Below, piece after piece: positions 39,894-47,190 of a stretch of 64,000 bases of DNA. Source of the stretch: Oxalobacteraceae bacterium AB_14 (GTDB lineage Bacteria; Pseudomonadota; Gammaproteobacteria; Burkholderiales; Burkholderiaceae_D); NCBI GenBank assembly GCA_000381565.1, contig KB906724.1, positions 778,350 through 842,349 of the forward strand, read 5' to 3'. The first letter of the stretch is position 1. Every line of letters starts with the position of its first letter. The notes below the pieces were generated by a model. It was not told the origin of the DNA. It searched no databases and saw only the letters and a program-made list of their open reading frames with translations. Made by a program: the position numbers and the translations under genes.

Positions 39894-40733
39894 TTAGAGG
39901 AATCCGCGAACCGGGAAGGCGGCGTCGCGCTGTATCCAGTTCTGCGGCGAGTATTCGGTGGCGCCGTCGGTCACGTGCAGCGTGTAGGCGTGGCGCGAGA
40001 CGGCCGAGCGGTTCGGCGCGCTGTAGTGCGGCAGCAGGCCGTGGAAGCATACCAGGCTGCCGGCCTTGCATTCGAGCGGCACGGCGGTGCTGTCGTCCGG
40101 CCAGGGCAGCTCGCTCAGCTTTTCCATGCGCACCTCGTCGCCGTTGCGCAGGAAGCGCTCGCGCATCGGGCCGCGATGGCCGCCCGGCTCGGCCCACATG
40201 CAGCCGTTCTGCAGGGTGGCGTCTTCCAGCGCGAACCAGAAGGTGGTCACGCTGACCGGATCGGTGTCGAAGTAGGTGGCGTCCTGGTGCCAGCGCACCT
40301 CGCCGCCGATGCCGGGCTGCTTGAAGATGTACATCGACTGCCAGACCTGGGCGTCGGCCAGGCCCAGGTCGCGCGCCACGGCGGCCAGCCGCACGTCGGT
40401 GGAGAAGGCGCGGAACACCGGGTCCAGGTCGTGCATGGCGTGGCCGATCTTGTTGATCGACAGCGCCTTGTCCTGTTTCAGCCGGCCGTCCGGGCCGAAG
40501 GCTTCTTCCTCGAAGAAGCAGCGCACGGTGTTGTCGGAACCGAGGAAGTAGTCGTCGGTGGTTTTTTCCTGCTCGATGGTGCTGAAGATGCCGGTCCTGG
40601 CGTTCGGGTCGAATTCGTTGACAATCTGCGCCGCCCGCGCGCGCAGCGTGGCGATCTCCTGCGGCGTCTTGAAGTTGGGCAGGACGATGTAGCCGTCGCG
40701 GTGATATTGTTGTTTTTGTGCGTCTGTCAGCAT
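39894..40733 (-). CDS. phytanoyl-CoA dioxygenase (PhyH) family protein
   Basis: 279 residues from ATG at 40733, chosen for the AGGGAG site 8 bases before it and for the typical opening MLTDAQKQQYHRDGYIVLPNF. Iron ligands: the HxD in VRWHQDATYFDTDP and the distal His in GLLPHYSAPNRS, where the following Arg fits the 2-oxoglutarate contact. The AEPGGHRGPM segment is typical of PHYHD1-like proteins. It hydroxylates an unidentified small molecule. It is divergent from the LysR regulator at 40841, with a long inverted repeat between them. Confidence 0.88.
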   Translation of the reverse strand: MLTDAQKQQYHRDGYIVLPNFKTPQEIATLRARAAQIVNEFDPNARTGIFSTIEQEKTTDDYFLGSDNTVRCFFEEEAFGPDGRLKQDKALSINKIGHAMHDLDPVFRAFSTDVRLAAVARDLGLADAQVWQSMYIFKQPGIGGEVRWHQDATYFDTDPVSVTTFWFALEDATLQNGCMWAEPGGHRGPMRERFLRNGDEVRMEKLSELPWPDDSTAVPLECKAGSLVCFHGLLPHYSAPNRSAVSRHAYTLHVTDGATEYSPQNWIQRDAAFPVRGFL

Positions 40734-40809
40734 GGCGGGCTCCCTGGGGCGTGATTCGATGTGCCATTGTAGGTGGCGCGCGCTTGCCGAACAATCCGCA
40801 AAGGGTTGA

Positions 40810-40838
40810 CACATTGTCTCTGGAATGAAGACAATGTG
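40810..40838. promoter_or_regulatory. inverted repeat between PhyH-like and lysR genes
   Basis: Perfect 10-bp arms CACATTGTCT and AGACAATGTG are separated by 9 bases. The repeat ends 2 bases before the lysR start codon and contains the LysR T-N11-A pattern. It is a strong candidate for self-repression of lysR and control of the divergent gene. Confidence 0.65.
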
Positions 40839-40840
40839 AT

Positions 40841-41785
40841 ATGGATCAATTACGTGCGATGGAGATTTTTATCGAGGTGGCGCGGCAGCGCAGCTTCAGC
40901 GAGGCGGGCCGCCGCCTGGGGCTGACGCGCGCCATGGTCAGCAAGCATATCCTGCAACTGGAGGACAAGCTGCAGGCGCGCCTGCTGCACCGCTCGACCC
41001 GCGAGGTCAGCCTGACCGACGCCGGCCAGGCTTATCTGGCGCCGTGCATGGCGACGGTGGTGCAGTCGCAGGAGGCGGCGCGGGCGCTGAGCCAGGCCAC
41101 CCAGGCCGGCGCCGAACTGGCGGGGCCCTTGCGGATACAGGCGCCGTCCAGTTTCGGCAGCGAGTGGCTGGCCGACGCGGTGGCGCGTTTCAGCCTGCCG
41201 CATCCGCAGTTGTCGCCCTTGCTGTACGTGGACGACGCGCTGCTCGATCCGATCGAGCATGGCTTTGACTTGACGATACGGGTGGGCGGCATCCCGGACG
41301 TGCATGCGCTGGCCATGCGGACGCTGGCGCCGTGCCGCGGCGTGCTGTGCGCGTCGCCGGCTTACCTGGCGCGCCACGGCGTGCCGCAGGCGCCGCAGGA
41401 CCTGCATCAGCACCGCTGCCTGCACTTCAGCCACCTGACCGACGGCACGCAATGGCATTTCGCCCGCGGCCAGGAGCGGCGGTCGGTGCGGGTGCAGGCG
41501 GCGTTCACGGCGAACAATGGGCTGGTGCTGCAACAGGCGGCGCAGCGCGGGCTGGGCATCGTCTACAACACCACCTTCCTGGCGTGGCGCGCGCTGCTGG
41601 AGGGCTCGCTGGTGCCGGTGCTGGCCGGCTGGGAGCTGCCGCTCAATCATCTGAGCGCGCTGTATCCGGCCAGCCGGCAACCGTCGGCCAAGGTGCGGGC
41701 GCTGATCGATTTCCTGGTGGCCGAATACCAGCCGGTGCCGCCGTGGGACCGGGAGCTGGCCGTCGCCGGCTTGCTTGAGAGTTGA
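40841..41785 (+). CDS. LysR-family transcriptional regulator
   Basis: 314 residues. The N-terminal winged helix reads MDQLRAMEIFIEVARQRSFSEAGRRLGLTRAMVSKHILQLEDKLQARLLHRSTREVSLTDAGQAY, followed by a LysR substrate domain (LAGPLRIQAPSSFGSEWLADAVARF, LTIRVGGIPDVHALAMRTLAP). It resembles the CrgA/DmlR-like group in which the effector domain begins GPLRI. It probably controls the divergent PhyH-like dioxygenase and isomerase genes. Its start codon lies only 2 bases from a 29-base inverted repeat, so binding there would block both transcription and translation start. Confidence 0.9.
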   Translation: MDQLRAMEIFIEVARQRSFSEAGRRLGLTRAMVSKHILQLEDKLQARLLHRSTREVSLTDAGQAYLAPCMATVVQSQEAARALSQATQAGAELAGPLRIQAPSSFGSEWLADAVARFSLPHPQLSPLLYVDDALLDPIEHGFDLTIRVGGIPDVHALAMRTLAPCRGVLCASPAYLARHGVPQAPQDLHQHRCLHFSHLTDGTQWHFARGQERRSVRVQAAFTANNGLVLQQAAQRGLGIVYNTTFLAWRALLEGSLVPVLAGWELPLNHLSALYPASRQPSAKVRALIDFLVAEYQPVPPWDRELAVAGLLES

Positions 41786-41806
41786 CCCGCAACCCGGACG
41801 CCGGGG

Positions 41807-42877
41807 TCAGGCCGCGACCTGCCAGGCGCCGTCGCGGTACACCAGTTCATCGTCGAGGTAGACCGCCTCGGTCACGGCGAACACGTCGACGTGGTAGCGC
41901 GCGTCCTTGCGCTTGAACTGCGGCTTGGCGTACACGCCGTGCTTGGCGCCCAGCGACAGGTGGATGCCGCACATGCGCTCGAAGGTGCCGATGTCGTTGA
42001 CCATGCGGTCGCGCGAGAAGGCGCGGTTCATGCCGAAGCCCAGCTCGCGCAGCCAGACCTCGCCCTCGTGCGCGCGGATGATGGCCAGCATGTTGTCGAA
42101 TTCCGGCGTGGCGTTGTCGGCGCCCACCACGCGGCCTTTTTCGACGATCAGCGTGACCGGCGTGGCCGGCTGGTTGACCATGAACGAGGTGTCGCCGAAC
42201 ACGAAGATCCGCACCCGGCCGTTGACCGCCTCCAGGTCGCGCGCCTCGGTGAACACTTCGCCCAGCGGGAACTGGCCGCCGATGTTGTTCATGCCGCTGT
42301 AGTCGCCGATATTGAGCTTGGCCGCTTCGAACGGCGAGCCGAACACCAGCCGCTCGCCGTTGCCGCTGTCGACCATGCCGTGCCGCGCGCGGTCGATGCG
42401 CGCCTTGAGCGCGTGGCCGACGCCGCGGTAGTAGGCCGGGTCGTAGGCCAGCGAGGCGATGTAGTGCAAGCCCTGCTCGCCGGGCATGCGCGACAGGTGC
42501 ACATGCTCGATCACCTTCAGGCCGCGCTTGAACAACTCGATGCGGATGCGGAACGCTTCCAGCCGGAAGCTGGTCGACTGGATCAGCACCACCAGGTCGC
42601 CGGCGTGCATGCGGGCGAAGGCGGCCAGCACCTGCTGCGGCGTGGTGCTGTCGAAATCGACGAAGACCGCGTCCGGCAGCACGCGGCGGTAGGCCTCGGT
42701 CAGTGCGCGGTTGAGGTCGCTGCGGGTGTCGTAGACGATCAGCGCCGCCTGCGGGGCGGCGTGGGCGATCGCCACGGCCAGCGTGTCGCCCACATTGCGC
42801 TGCGCCGCGTCGACCGCGTGCTCGGGAATGGCGCCGTAGCGGGAGGTTACTGAGGCGGGCAGGGGAGACGACGTCAT
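41807..42877 (-). CDS. M29 aminopeptidase / NicX-like metal-dependent protein
   Basis: 356 residues, soluble. The layout recalls the M29 peptidase and 2,5-dihydroxypyridine dioxygenase family. The N-terminal half is a nucleotide-fold-like part (ALIVYDTRSDLNRALTEAYRRVLP ... DLVVLIQSTSFRLEAFRIRIELF). Late metal-type motifs follow: DNMLAIIRAHEGEVWLRELGFGMN, CGIHLSLGAKHGVY and RYHVDVFAV. The latter match the order EFGIG, IHIALG, H.D of M29 enzymes. Peptidase activity is not assured. It is convergent with the LysR gene, 21 bases apart, and no obvious operon partner is seen. Confidence 0.55.
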   Translation of the reverse strand: MTSSPLPASVTSRYGAIPEHAVDAAQRNVGDTLAVAIAHAAPQAALIVYDTRSDLNRALTEAYRRVLPDAVFVDFDSTTPQQVLAAFARMHAGDLVVLIQSTSFRLEAFRIRIELFKRGLKVIEHVHLSRMPGEQGLHYIASLAYDPAYYRGVGHALKARIDRARHGMVDSGNGERLVFGSPFEAAKLNIGDYSGMNNIGGQFPLGEVFTEARDLEAVNGRVRIFVFGDTSFMVNQPATPVTLIVEKGRVVGADNATPEFDNMLAIIRAHEGEVWLRELGFGMNRAFSRDRMVNDIGTFERMCGIHLSLGAKHGVYAKPQFKRKDARYHVDVFAVTEAVYLDDELVYRDGAWQVAA

Positions 42878-42964
42878 GGCGCGGCGCTAAAAAAGGGATC
42901 AGCCCGCATTATAAAGGCAGACGCCGCGCCATTACCCGTAACGCCACGCCGGCGCGGTTTCTCC

Positions 42965-42993
42965 TTGTATTGGGCAGGGACGCGATATAGAAT
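42965..42993 (+). promoter_or_regulatory. candidate sigma-70 promoter
   Basis: TTGTAT (42965-42970) and TAGAAT (42988-42993) are 17 bases apart, 48 bases before the start at 43042. Confidence 0.45.
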
Positions 42994-43041
42994 CACAAAT
43001 ATAGCCTAGCAGCAACTCCGACGATAACAACAGGAAGCGTG

Positions 43042-43488
43042 ATGAGCGTAATAATGGGACAGGATTTGCCGTTGGAGCGACCGGACGCCACCGGCCGCGC
43101 CGCGTTGTTCGTGCCGACCGCGAACATCAAGGACGACGTGCTGGAAACCGTGCGCAAGGGAGCGGCGATCGTCGGCTTTGGCAATCACGACCGCACCTTG
43201 ACCATCTACTACGAAAGCAACCGCTTCAACGAGGTCAACCTGGTCAAGTGGGAGCAGAAGGCGCGCAAGGCCTTCGAGCGCCTGGCCGAGAACCTGCCGA
43301 CCGTCTCCAAGATGGTGAGCCGGCCCGAGAACTTCGAGCAGGTGGGCTACATCAGCAGCAAGGGCATCCTGATCCGCCGCATGGAAAAGCTGATGAAATG
43401 GCTGGAGGCTTCGGATGCGATGGACGGCGCGCCGGCATCGGAAAACATCGTCTTCGCGCCGCCGCCCCCGCCCAAGAAGATCAGCTGA
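43042..43488 (+). CDS. hypothetical protein, soluble
   Basis: 148 residues from ATG at 43042 after AGGAAG; an in-frame GTG lies one codon earlier. Not recognised. Features: LFVPTANIKDDVLETVRKGAAIVGFGNHDRTLTIYYESNRFNEVNLVKWEQKARKAFERLAENLPTV, a helical middle with RRMEKLMKWLEASDAM, and a tail rich in proline (FAPPPPPKKIS). There is no signal or membrane segment. It is followed after 37 bases by a secreted Cache-type protein, so the two may be one operon. Confidence 0.7.
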   Translation: MSVIMGQDLPLERPDATGRAALFVPTANIKDDVLETVRKGAAIVGFGNHDRTLTIYYESNRFNEVNLVKWEQKARKAFERLAENLPTVSKMVSRPENFEQVGYISSKGILIRRMEKLMKWLEASDAMDGAPASENIVFAPPPPPKKIS

Positions 43489-43525
43489 CACGCCGCAGCC
43501 GCGGCGACCACCACACCGGAGAGAC

Positions 43526-43996
43526 ATGATGAAGCATCTGTTCCAGTTCCTGTTTGCCGCCGCACTGACCCTGAGCCTGACCGGCGCCGCCACGGCGCAG
43601 GACGCGCCCAGGCGCGGCACCGCCGACGAGGCGGTGGCGATGGTCAAGCGCGCCGGCGAGTATCTGCAAAAGAACGGCAAGGACAAGGCGGTGGCCGCGT
43701 TCAACGATCCCAAGGGCGACTTCATCCAGGGCGACCTGTACGTGTTCATGTTCGACAAGGCCGGCGTGGCGCTGGCGCACGGCCAGAACCCCAAGATGGT
43801 CAACAAGAACCTGATGGAGCTGAGCGCCGGCGGCGTCTATCCGATCAAGGAATTCCTCAAGATCGGCGCCAGCCCGGCCGGCAAGGGCTGGGTCCAGTAC
43901 ATGTGGCCGAACTCGATCAGCAAAAACCTCGAAGAGAAAAACACCTACGTCGAAAGAGTCGGCGAGTACGTCATCGGTGTGGGCATCTACAAGTAA
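43526..43996 (+). CDS. periplasmic single-Cache domain protein
   Basis: 156 residues with a signal peptide (MMKHLFQFLFAAALTLSLTGAATAQ). The rest is a stand-alone Cache_2-type ligand-binding domain: TADEAVAMVKRAGEYLQKNGKDKAVAAFNDPKGDFIQGDLYVFMFDKAGVALAHGQNPKMVNKNLMEL, then WVQYMWPNSISKNLEEKNTYVERVGEYVIGVGIYK. The full pattern is typical of Cache proteins found alone or in chemoreceptors. It may bind small organic molecules and pass the signal to a membrane partner not encoded here. The ribosome site is GGAGAG, 4 bases before the first ATG. Confidence 0.85.
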   Translation: MMKHLFQFLFAAALTLSLTGAATAQDAPRRGTADEAVAMVKRAGEYLQKNGKDKAVAAFNDPKGDFIQGDLYVFMFDKAGVALAHGQNPKMVNKNLMELSAGGVYPIKEFLKIGASPAGKGWVQYMWPNSISKNLEEKNTYVERVGEYVIGVGIYK

Positions 43997-44062
43997 GTTC
44001 CGTTTGTGCGGGATCAAGTGCGCGGCGTGGACATCGGCGAAAGCTTTGTTAAACTGGCGGAC

Positions 44063-44260
44063 ATGAGTGATCCCATCCCACCTTCCGGCATGAATGACCA
44101 GCCCGTTTCGCCCGGAGCGGGGGGAACCGTTCAGCCCCGAACCGAGGAGGAACGGCGGATAATCGACCTGGTCAATGCCGGACTGGCAAGCGGTCCTGCC
44201 ATACCGGTCGATGCCGATTTCTTCGAGCGGTTGAAAAACAAGCAGGCGAAAAAAGGCTGA
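44063..44260 (+). CDS. ParD-like antitoxin
   Basis: 65 residues from ATG at 44063. The C-terminal half (TEEERRIIDLVNAGLASGPAIPVDADFFERLKNKQAKKG) resembles the toxin-wrapping tail of short antitoxins. The N-terminal half (SDPIPPSGMNDQPVSPGAGG) is Pro/Gly-rich and shows no clear ribbon-helix-helix. It ends 2 bases before a ParE-like reading frame that is broken. It may therefore be a leftover antitoxin. Confidence 0.5.
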   Translation: MSDPIPPSGMNDQPVSPGAGGTVQPRTEEERRIIDLVNAGLASGPAIPVDADFFERLKNKQAKKG

Positions 44261-44262
44261 CC

Positions 44263-44488
44263 TTGTCCATCATCGTTATCCGGCCGCGAGCAGCAGCGGA
44301 TTTCGAGGCTTCCTACGATTACTACACCCGCGTATTACTACACCCGCGTCGCCTCATTGACGGTGGCCGAAATGAGCGGCGTGAGCCGTTGCCAAAATCC
44401 GATGGGCAAATTAATTCGCGCAGCCGTGCGCTACGCCGGGGCACGGCGCTGTATGCTGTCAGGAATGTTTGGTTCCTTGAGGAGATGA
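44263..44488 (+). pseudogene. ParE/RelE-like toxin remnant, frameshifted by a 16-bp duplication
   Basis: The first 22 codons read MSIIVIRPRAAADFEASYDYYT, matching the start of ParE-like toxins. A tandem 16-base duplication (44318-44349) then shifts the frame. With one copy removed the reading would continue RVASLTVAE, again ParE-like, before homology is lost and a stop is met at 44486-44488. So the gene carries both a frameshift and a missing rest. It follows the antitoxin-like gene by 2 bases. The uninterrupted open frame runs on into the lipoprotein gene but is not a real fusion. Confidence 0.55.
44318..44349 (+). repeat. tandem 16-bp duplication
   Basis: ATTACTACACCCGCGT occurs twice in immediate succession (44318-44333, 44334-44349). 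The length is not a multiple of three, so it frameshifts the toxin-like gene. Confidence 0.95.
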
Positions 44489-44490
44489 TG

Positions 44491-44844
44491 ATGACGGCGA
44501 TGACAACGGTGCGCGGCGCGGCCGCCGCTTTGGTGGTGCTGGCGCTGCTGGGCGGCTGCCAGAAGAAGGATGATGGCGTCGCCGGTCCGGCCGAGGCGGC
44601 GGGCCGCAGGCTCGACCAGGCCACCGACAAGGCCGGCCGCCAGCTGACCGAGGCCGCGCAACAGGCCAACCAGCAGATCACCGACGCCGCCAAGGAAACC
44701 AGCCAGCAAATCAACAAGGCCACCGACGCCGCCGGCGACAAGCTCAATCACGCCACCGAGGAAGCCGGCAAGAAGCTGGAGCAGGCCGGCGAAAAGATGC
44801 AGGAAAAAGCCCGCGAACGCGAAGCGTCCAGTCCCGCCAAGTAG
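44491..44844 (+). CDS. small lipoprotein with amphipathic helix repeats
   Basis: 117 residues from ATG at 44491 (ATGs at 44485 and 44488 are alternatives; the third has the best distance to GAGGAG). Lipoprotein signal VVLALLGGCQKK. The rest is Lys/Ala/Gln-rich helix with 11-residue-like repeats (LDQATDKAGRQLTEAAQQANQQITDAAKETSQQINKATDAAGDKLNHATEEAGKKLEQAGEK), recalling apolipoprotein or LEA-type proteins. The function is unknown; an envelope stress or spacer role is conceivable. It is convergent with the diguanylate cyclase gene, 3 bases apart. Confidence 0.75.
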   Translation: MTAMTTVRGAAAALVVLALLGGCQKKDDGVAGPAEAAGRRLDQATDKAGRQLTEAAQQANQQITDAAKETSQQINKATDAAGDKLNHATEEAGKKLEQAGEKMQEKAREREASSPAK

Positions 44845-44847
44845 GCG

Positions 44848-46998
44848 TCAGTGGCCGCTCTTGTGGGCCGCGTGCTTGAGCGGCACCACGTTGCTGTGCT
44901 CTGACGGCGACGGCGGCGGCGTTTCCGGCCCGCCGCCCAGCACCACGCTCAAATCCACGAAGCCGGCGCGCCAGGCGCGCTCCAGGTCCTGCTCGATCGC
45001 CTCCATCGACGTCTGGTCGAAGTTCTCGAAGCCGCGCACGCCATAGGCGCGGTTGCGGCCGTGCGACTTGGCCAGGTACAGCGCCATGTCGATCAGGTTG
45101 ACCGCGCGCTCCCACGGCAGCGGCACGTCGTCCGGCGCCAGCGGGAACGGCGAAAAGCCCACCGACACATTCACCGAAATCTCGTGCTCCTGGTAGCGGA
45201 TGATCTGCGACGAGATGCCCACCAGGATGCGGCGCGCGATCTCGTCGACGCCGTGGCGCGGGATCGCCGGCAGGAAGGCCAGGAATTCCTCGCCGCCCCA
45301 GCGCACGATCATGTCGGTCTCGCGCAGCACCACGCGCAGGTTCTCGGCGATCATCTTCAGCACGGCGTCGCCGGCGGCGTGGCCGTAGCGGTCGTTGATG
45401 TTCTTGAAGTGGTCGACGTCCAGCAGGAACAGGGCGCCGACGATGTCGTCGCCGTGCAGCGTGCGCTTTTCCGCGTGCGGCTGGCCGGCGCCGATCATGT
45501 CGCGCATGAAGTCCTGGAAGTGGCGGCGGTTGTACAGCGAGGTCAATGGATCGAGCGTCGACTGCGCCTTGAGCTCGAGGTTCTTGACCTCCAGCTGGGC
45601 GTTGGCGTGCCGCACCTTGCGGTACAACAGGCCGACCACCATCGACGCCAGCGCGAACACCAGGGCCAGCAGCCACCACACGCGCTGCTGCAGGCGGCGG
45701 TTGTCGATCTCGGCGCCCTTGACCTGGTTCTCCTTGCTCAGCAGCTCGATCTGGCGCTGCTTCTTCTCGGTCTCGTATTTTTCCTGCAGCTCCAGCACCG
45801 CCTTCTGGCGCTGCTTCTCGAACAGCTCGTTCGAGATCGCGCGCTCGCGGTGGTAGGCCGACACCGCGCCCGCCGGGTCGCCCACCCGTTCCAGCGCTTC
45901 GCCATATTCGCGCAGGGCCGCTTGCAGATCGGGCTTGTTGTTCTCCTGCTCGTAGCGCGCCATGCCCGCTTCGTACTGCTTCTTGCCCTCGGCGATGCGG
46001 CCCATGCCCAGGTAGGCCTGGCCCAGGTTGACGCGCGCGGTCGCCTCCACCGATTTGTCGTTGGTCAGCTGGGTCGAGCGCAGCGACTCGTTCGCATACT
46101 GGGCCGCGCGCGGATAGTCGTGCTCTTTCAGGTAGCTGTCCGACAGGTTGACCAGCGTCATGCCTATCATGCGCTCGGCACCCAGCTTGCGCTCCAGGTC
46201 CAGGCTTTGCAGCAGCGCGCGCAAGGCGCGCTTGGGCTGGCCGGAATCGATGGCCAGGCCGTACTCGGTGATCTTGGCGATCGCCATGCGGCCCGGCGAG
46301 CGCAGTTTTTCGGTCTCGGTCAGCAGTTCGTCGAGCGCGGCCGAGGCCTTGTCGTATTCCTTCATCTGCGTGTACAGATTGACCAGCGCGTTGAGCGCGC
46401 CGAACAGCATCACCGGGTCGTCGCCGACCTGGCGCGCCAGGTCGACGCCGTCCTGCAGCTTGACCAGCGCGGCCGGGAAGTTGCCCATTTCGGCATAGGA
46501 CTGGCCGGCGGTGATGACGACCTGCGAACGCAGGGCCAGGTCGGTGCTGGCGGCCGCCACCTTTTCGGCGTCGAAGGACAGCTGGTGCGCGGCGTCGACG
46601 TCGGCGCGGTCGAACAGCACGTAACTCTTGGCCATCATGCCTTTGGCGACGATGGCGTCGTCGTGCAGGGTTTTGCCGTAGGCGATCAGCTGGTCGGCGG
46701 CGGCCAGGGCGGCGTCGCTTTTGCCGGCGCGCATATTGGCCACGCTCAGTTGATTCAGCAGTTCGGCCTGGGTGGCGGGCGCTGCGCCGGCCGCTTCGGT
46801 TTGCAGCGCGAGCAGCTGCGTCAGGGCCTTTTCCGGCACGAAGCGGCTTTGTTCGCGCATGTCGATGATGCGGGCGTACAGCGAGGACGGGGCGGTTTCG
46901 GCGCCGGCCAGCGCCGGCGACAGGACGAGTGCTACAGCGACCGCGACGGCACGCGATCTCGCGCGGACTAGCCCCCCACCATTTCTAAAACCTGCCAA
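44848..46998 (-). CDS. periplasmic TPR-sensor diguanylate cyclase (GGEEF)
   Basis: 716 residues if it starts at TTG 46998, which has GGGAG 6-7 bases upstream; the frame has no ATG before the signal peptide (AVAVAVALVLSPALAGA), so a non-ATG start is needed. After the signal come tetratricopeptide repeats (AELLNQLSVANMRAGKSDAALAAADQLIAYGK ... ARVNLGQAYLGMGRIAEGKKQYEAGMARYEQ). A helix, a membrane segment (VWWLLALVFALASMVVGLLY) and a GGDEF domain follow. The active site is intact: DVDHFKNINDRYGHAAGDAVL and RWGGEEFLAFLP. It makes c-di-GMP under control of the periplasmic TPR part. No regulator lies beside it. Confidence 0.88.
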   Translation of the reverse strand: MAGFRNGGGLVRARSRAVAVAVALVLSPALAGAETAPSSLYARIIDMREQSRFVPEKALTQLLALQTEAAGAAPATQAELLNQLSVANMRAGKSDAALAAADQLIAYGKTLHDDAIVAKGMMAKSYVLFDRADVDAAHQLSFDAEKVAAASTDLALRSQVVITAGQSYAEMGNFPAALVKLQDGVDLARQVGDDPVMLFGALNALVNLYTQMKEYDKASAALDELLTETEKLRSPGRMAIAKITEYGLAIDSGQPKRALRALLQSLDLERKLGAERMIGMTLVNLSDSYLKEHDYPRAAQYANESLRSTQLTNDKSVEATARVNLGQAYLGMGRIAEGKKQYEAGMARYEQENNKPDLQAALREYGEALERVGDPAGAVSAYHRERAISNELFEKQRQKAVLELQEKYETEKKQRQIELLSKENQVKGAEIDNRRLQQRVWWLLALVFALASMVVGLLYRKVRHANAQLEVKNLELKAQSTLDPLTSLYNRRHFQDFMRDMIGAGQPHAEKRTLHGDDIVGALFLLDVDHFKNINDRYGHAAGDAVLKMIAENLRVVLRETDMIVRWGGEEFLAFLPAIPRHGVDEIARRILVGISSQIIRYQEHEISVNVSVGFSPFPLAPDDVPLPWERAVNLIDMALYLAKSHGRNRAYGVRGFENFDQTSMEAIEQDLERAWRAGFVDLSVVLGGGPETPPPSPSEHSNVVPLKHAAHKSGH

Positions 46999-47190
46999 CT
47001 GACGCTCCCGGTTGTCGACTGCGCATGCAAAGTGTCTAGACAATTATATTCTTGTTGCAGACGAGAAAGCCCGTGGAAACGCGATTTTTCACGCAAAATC
47101 GCACACTATTCGTGGCGGAAATGGCAATAAAGTGATCGATATGGTCACGCAGGCGGCGGCGGTTTTGGCAATGTTGTCAGAAGGCGCAAG

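Noticed and set aside
44263..44844. A 193-codon fusion of toxin-like start and lipoprotein
   Set aside because: The joint reading frame is an accident of the 16-bp duplication; the lipoprotein has its own ribosome site and signal peptide.
47033..47042. Palindrome TGTCTAGACA upstream of the TPR cyclase
   Set aside because: A 10-bp palindrome is too short to support an operator call without a repeat or known regulator.
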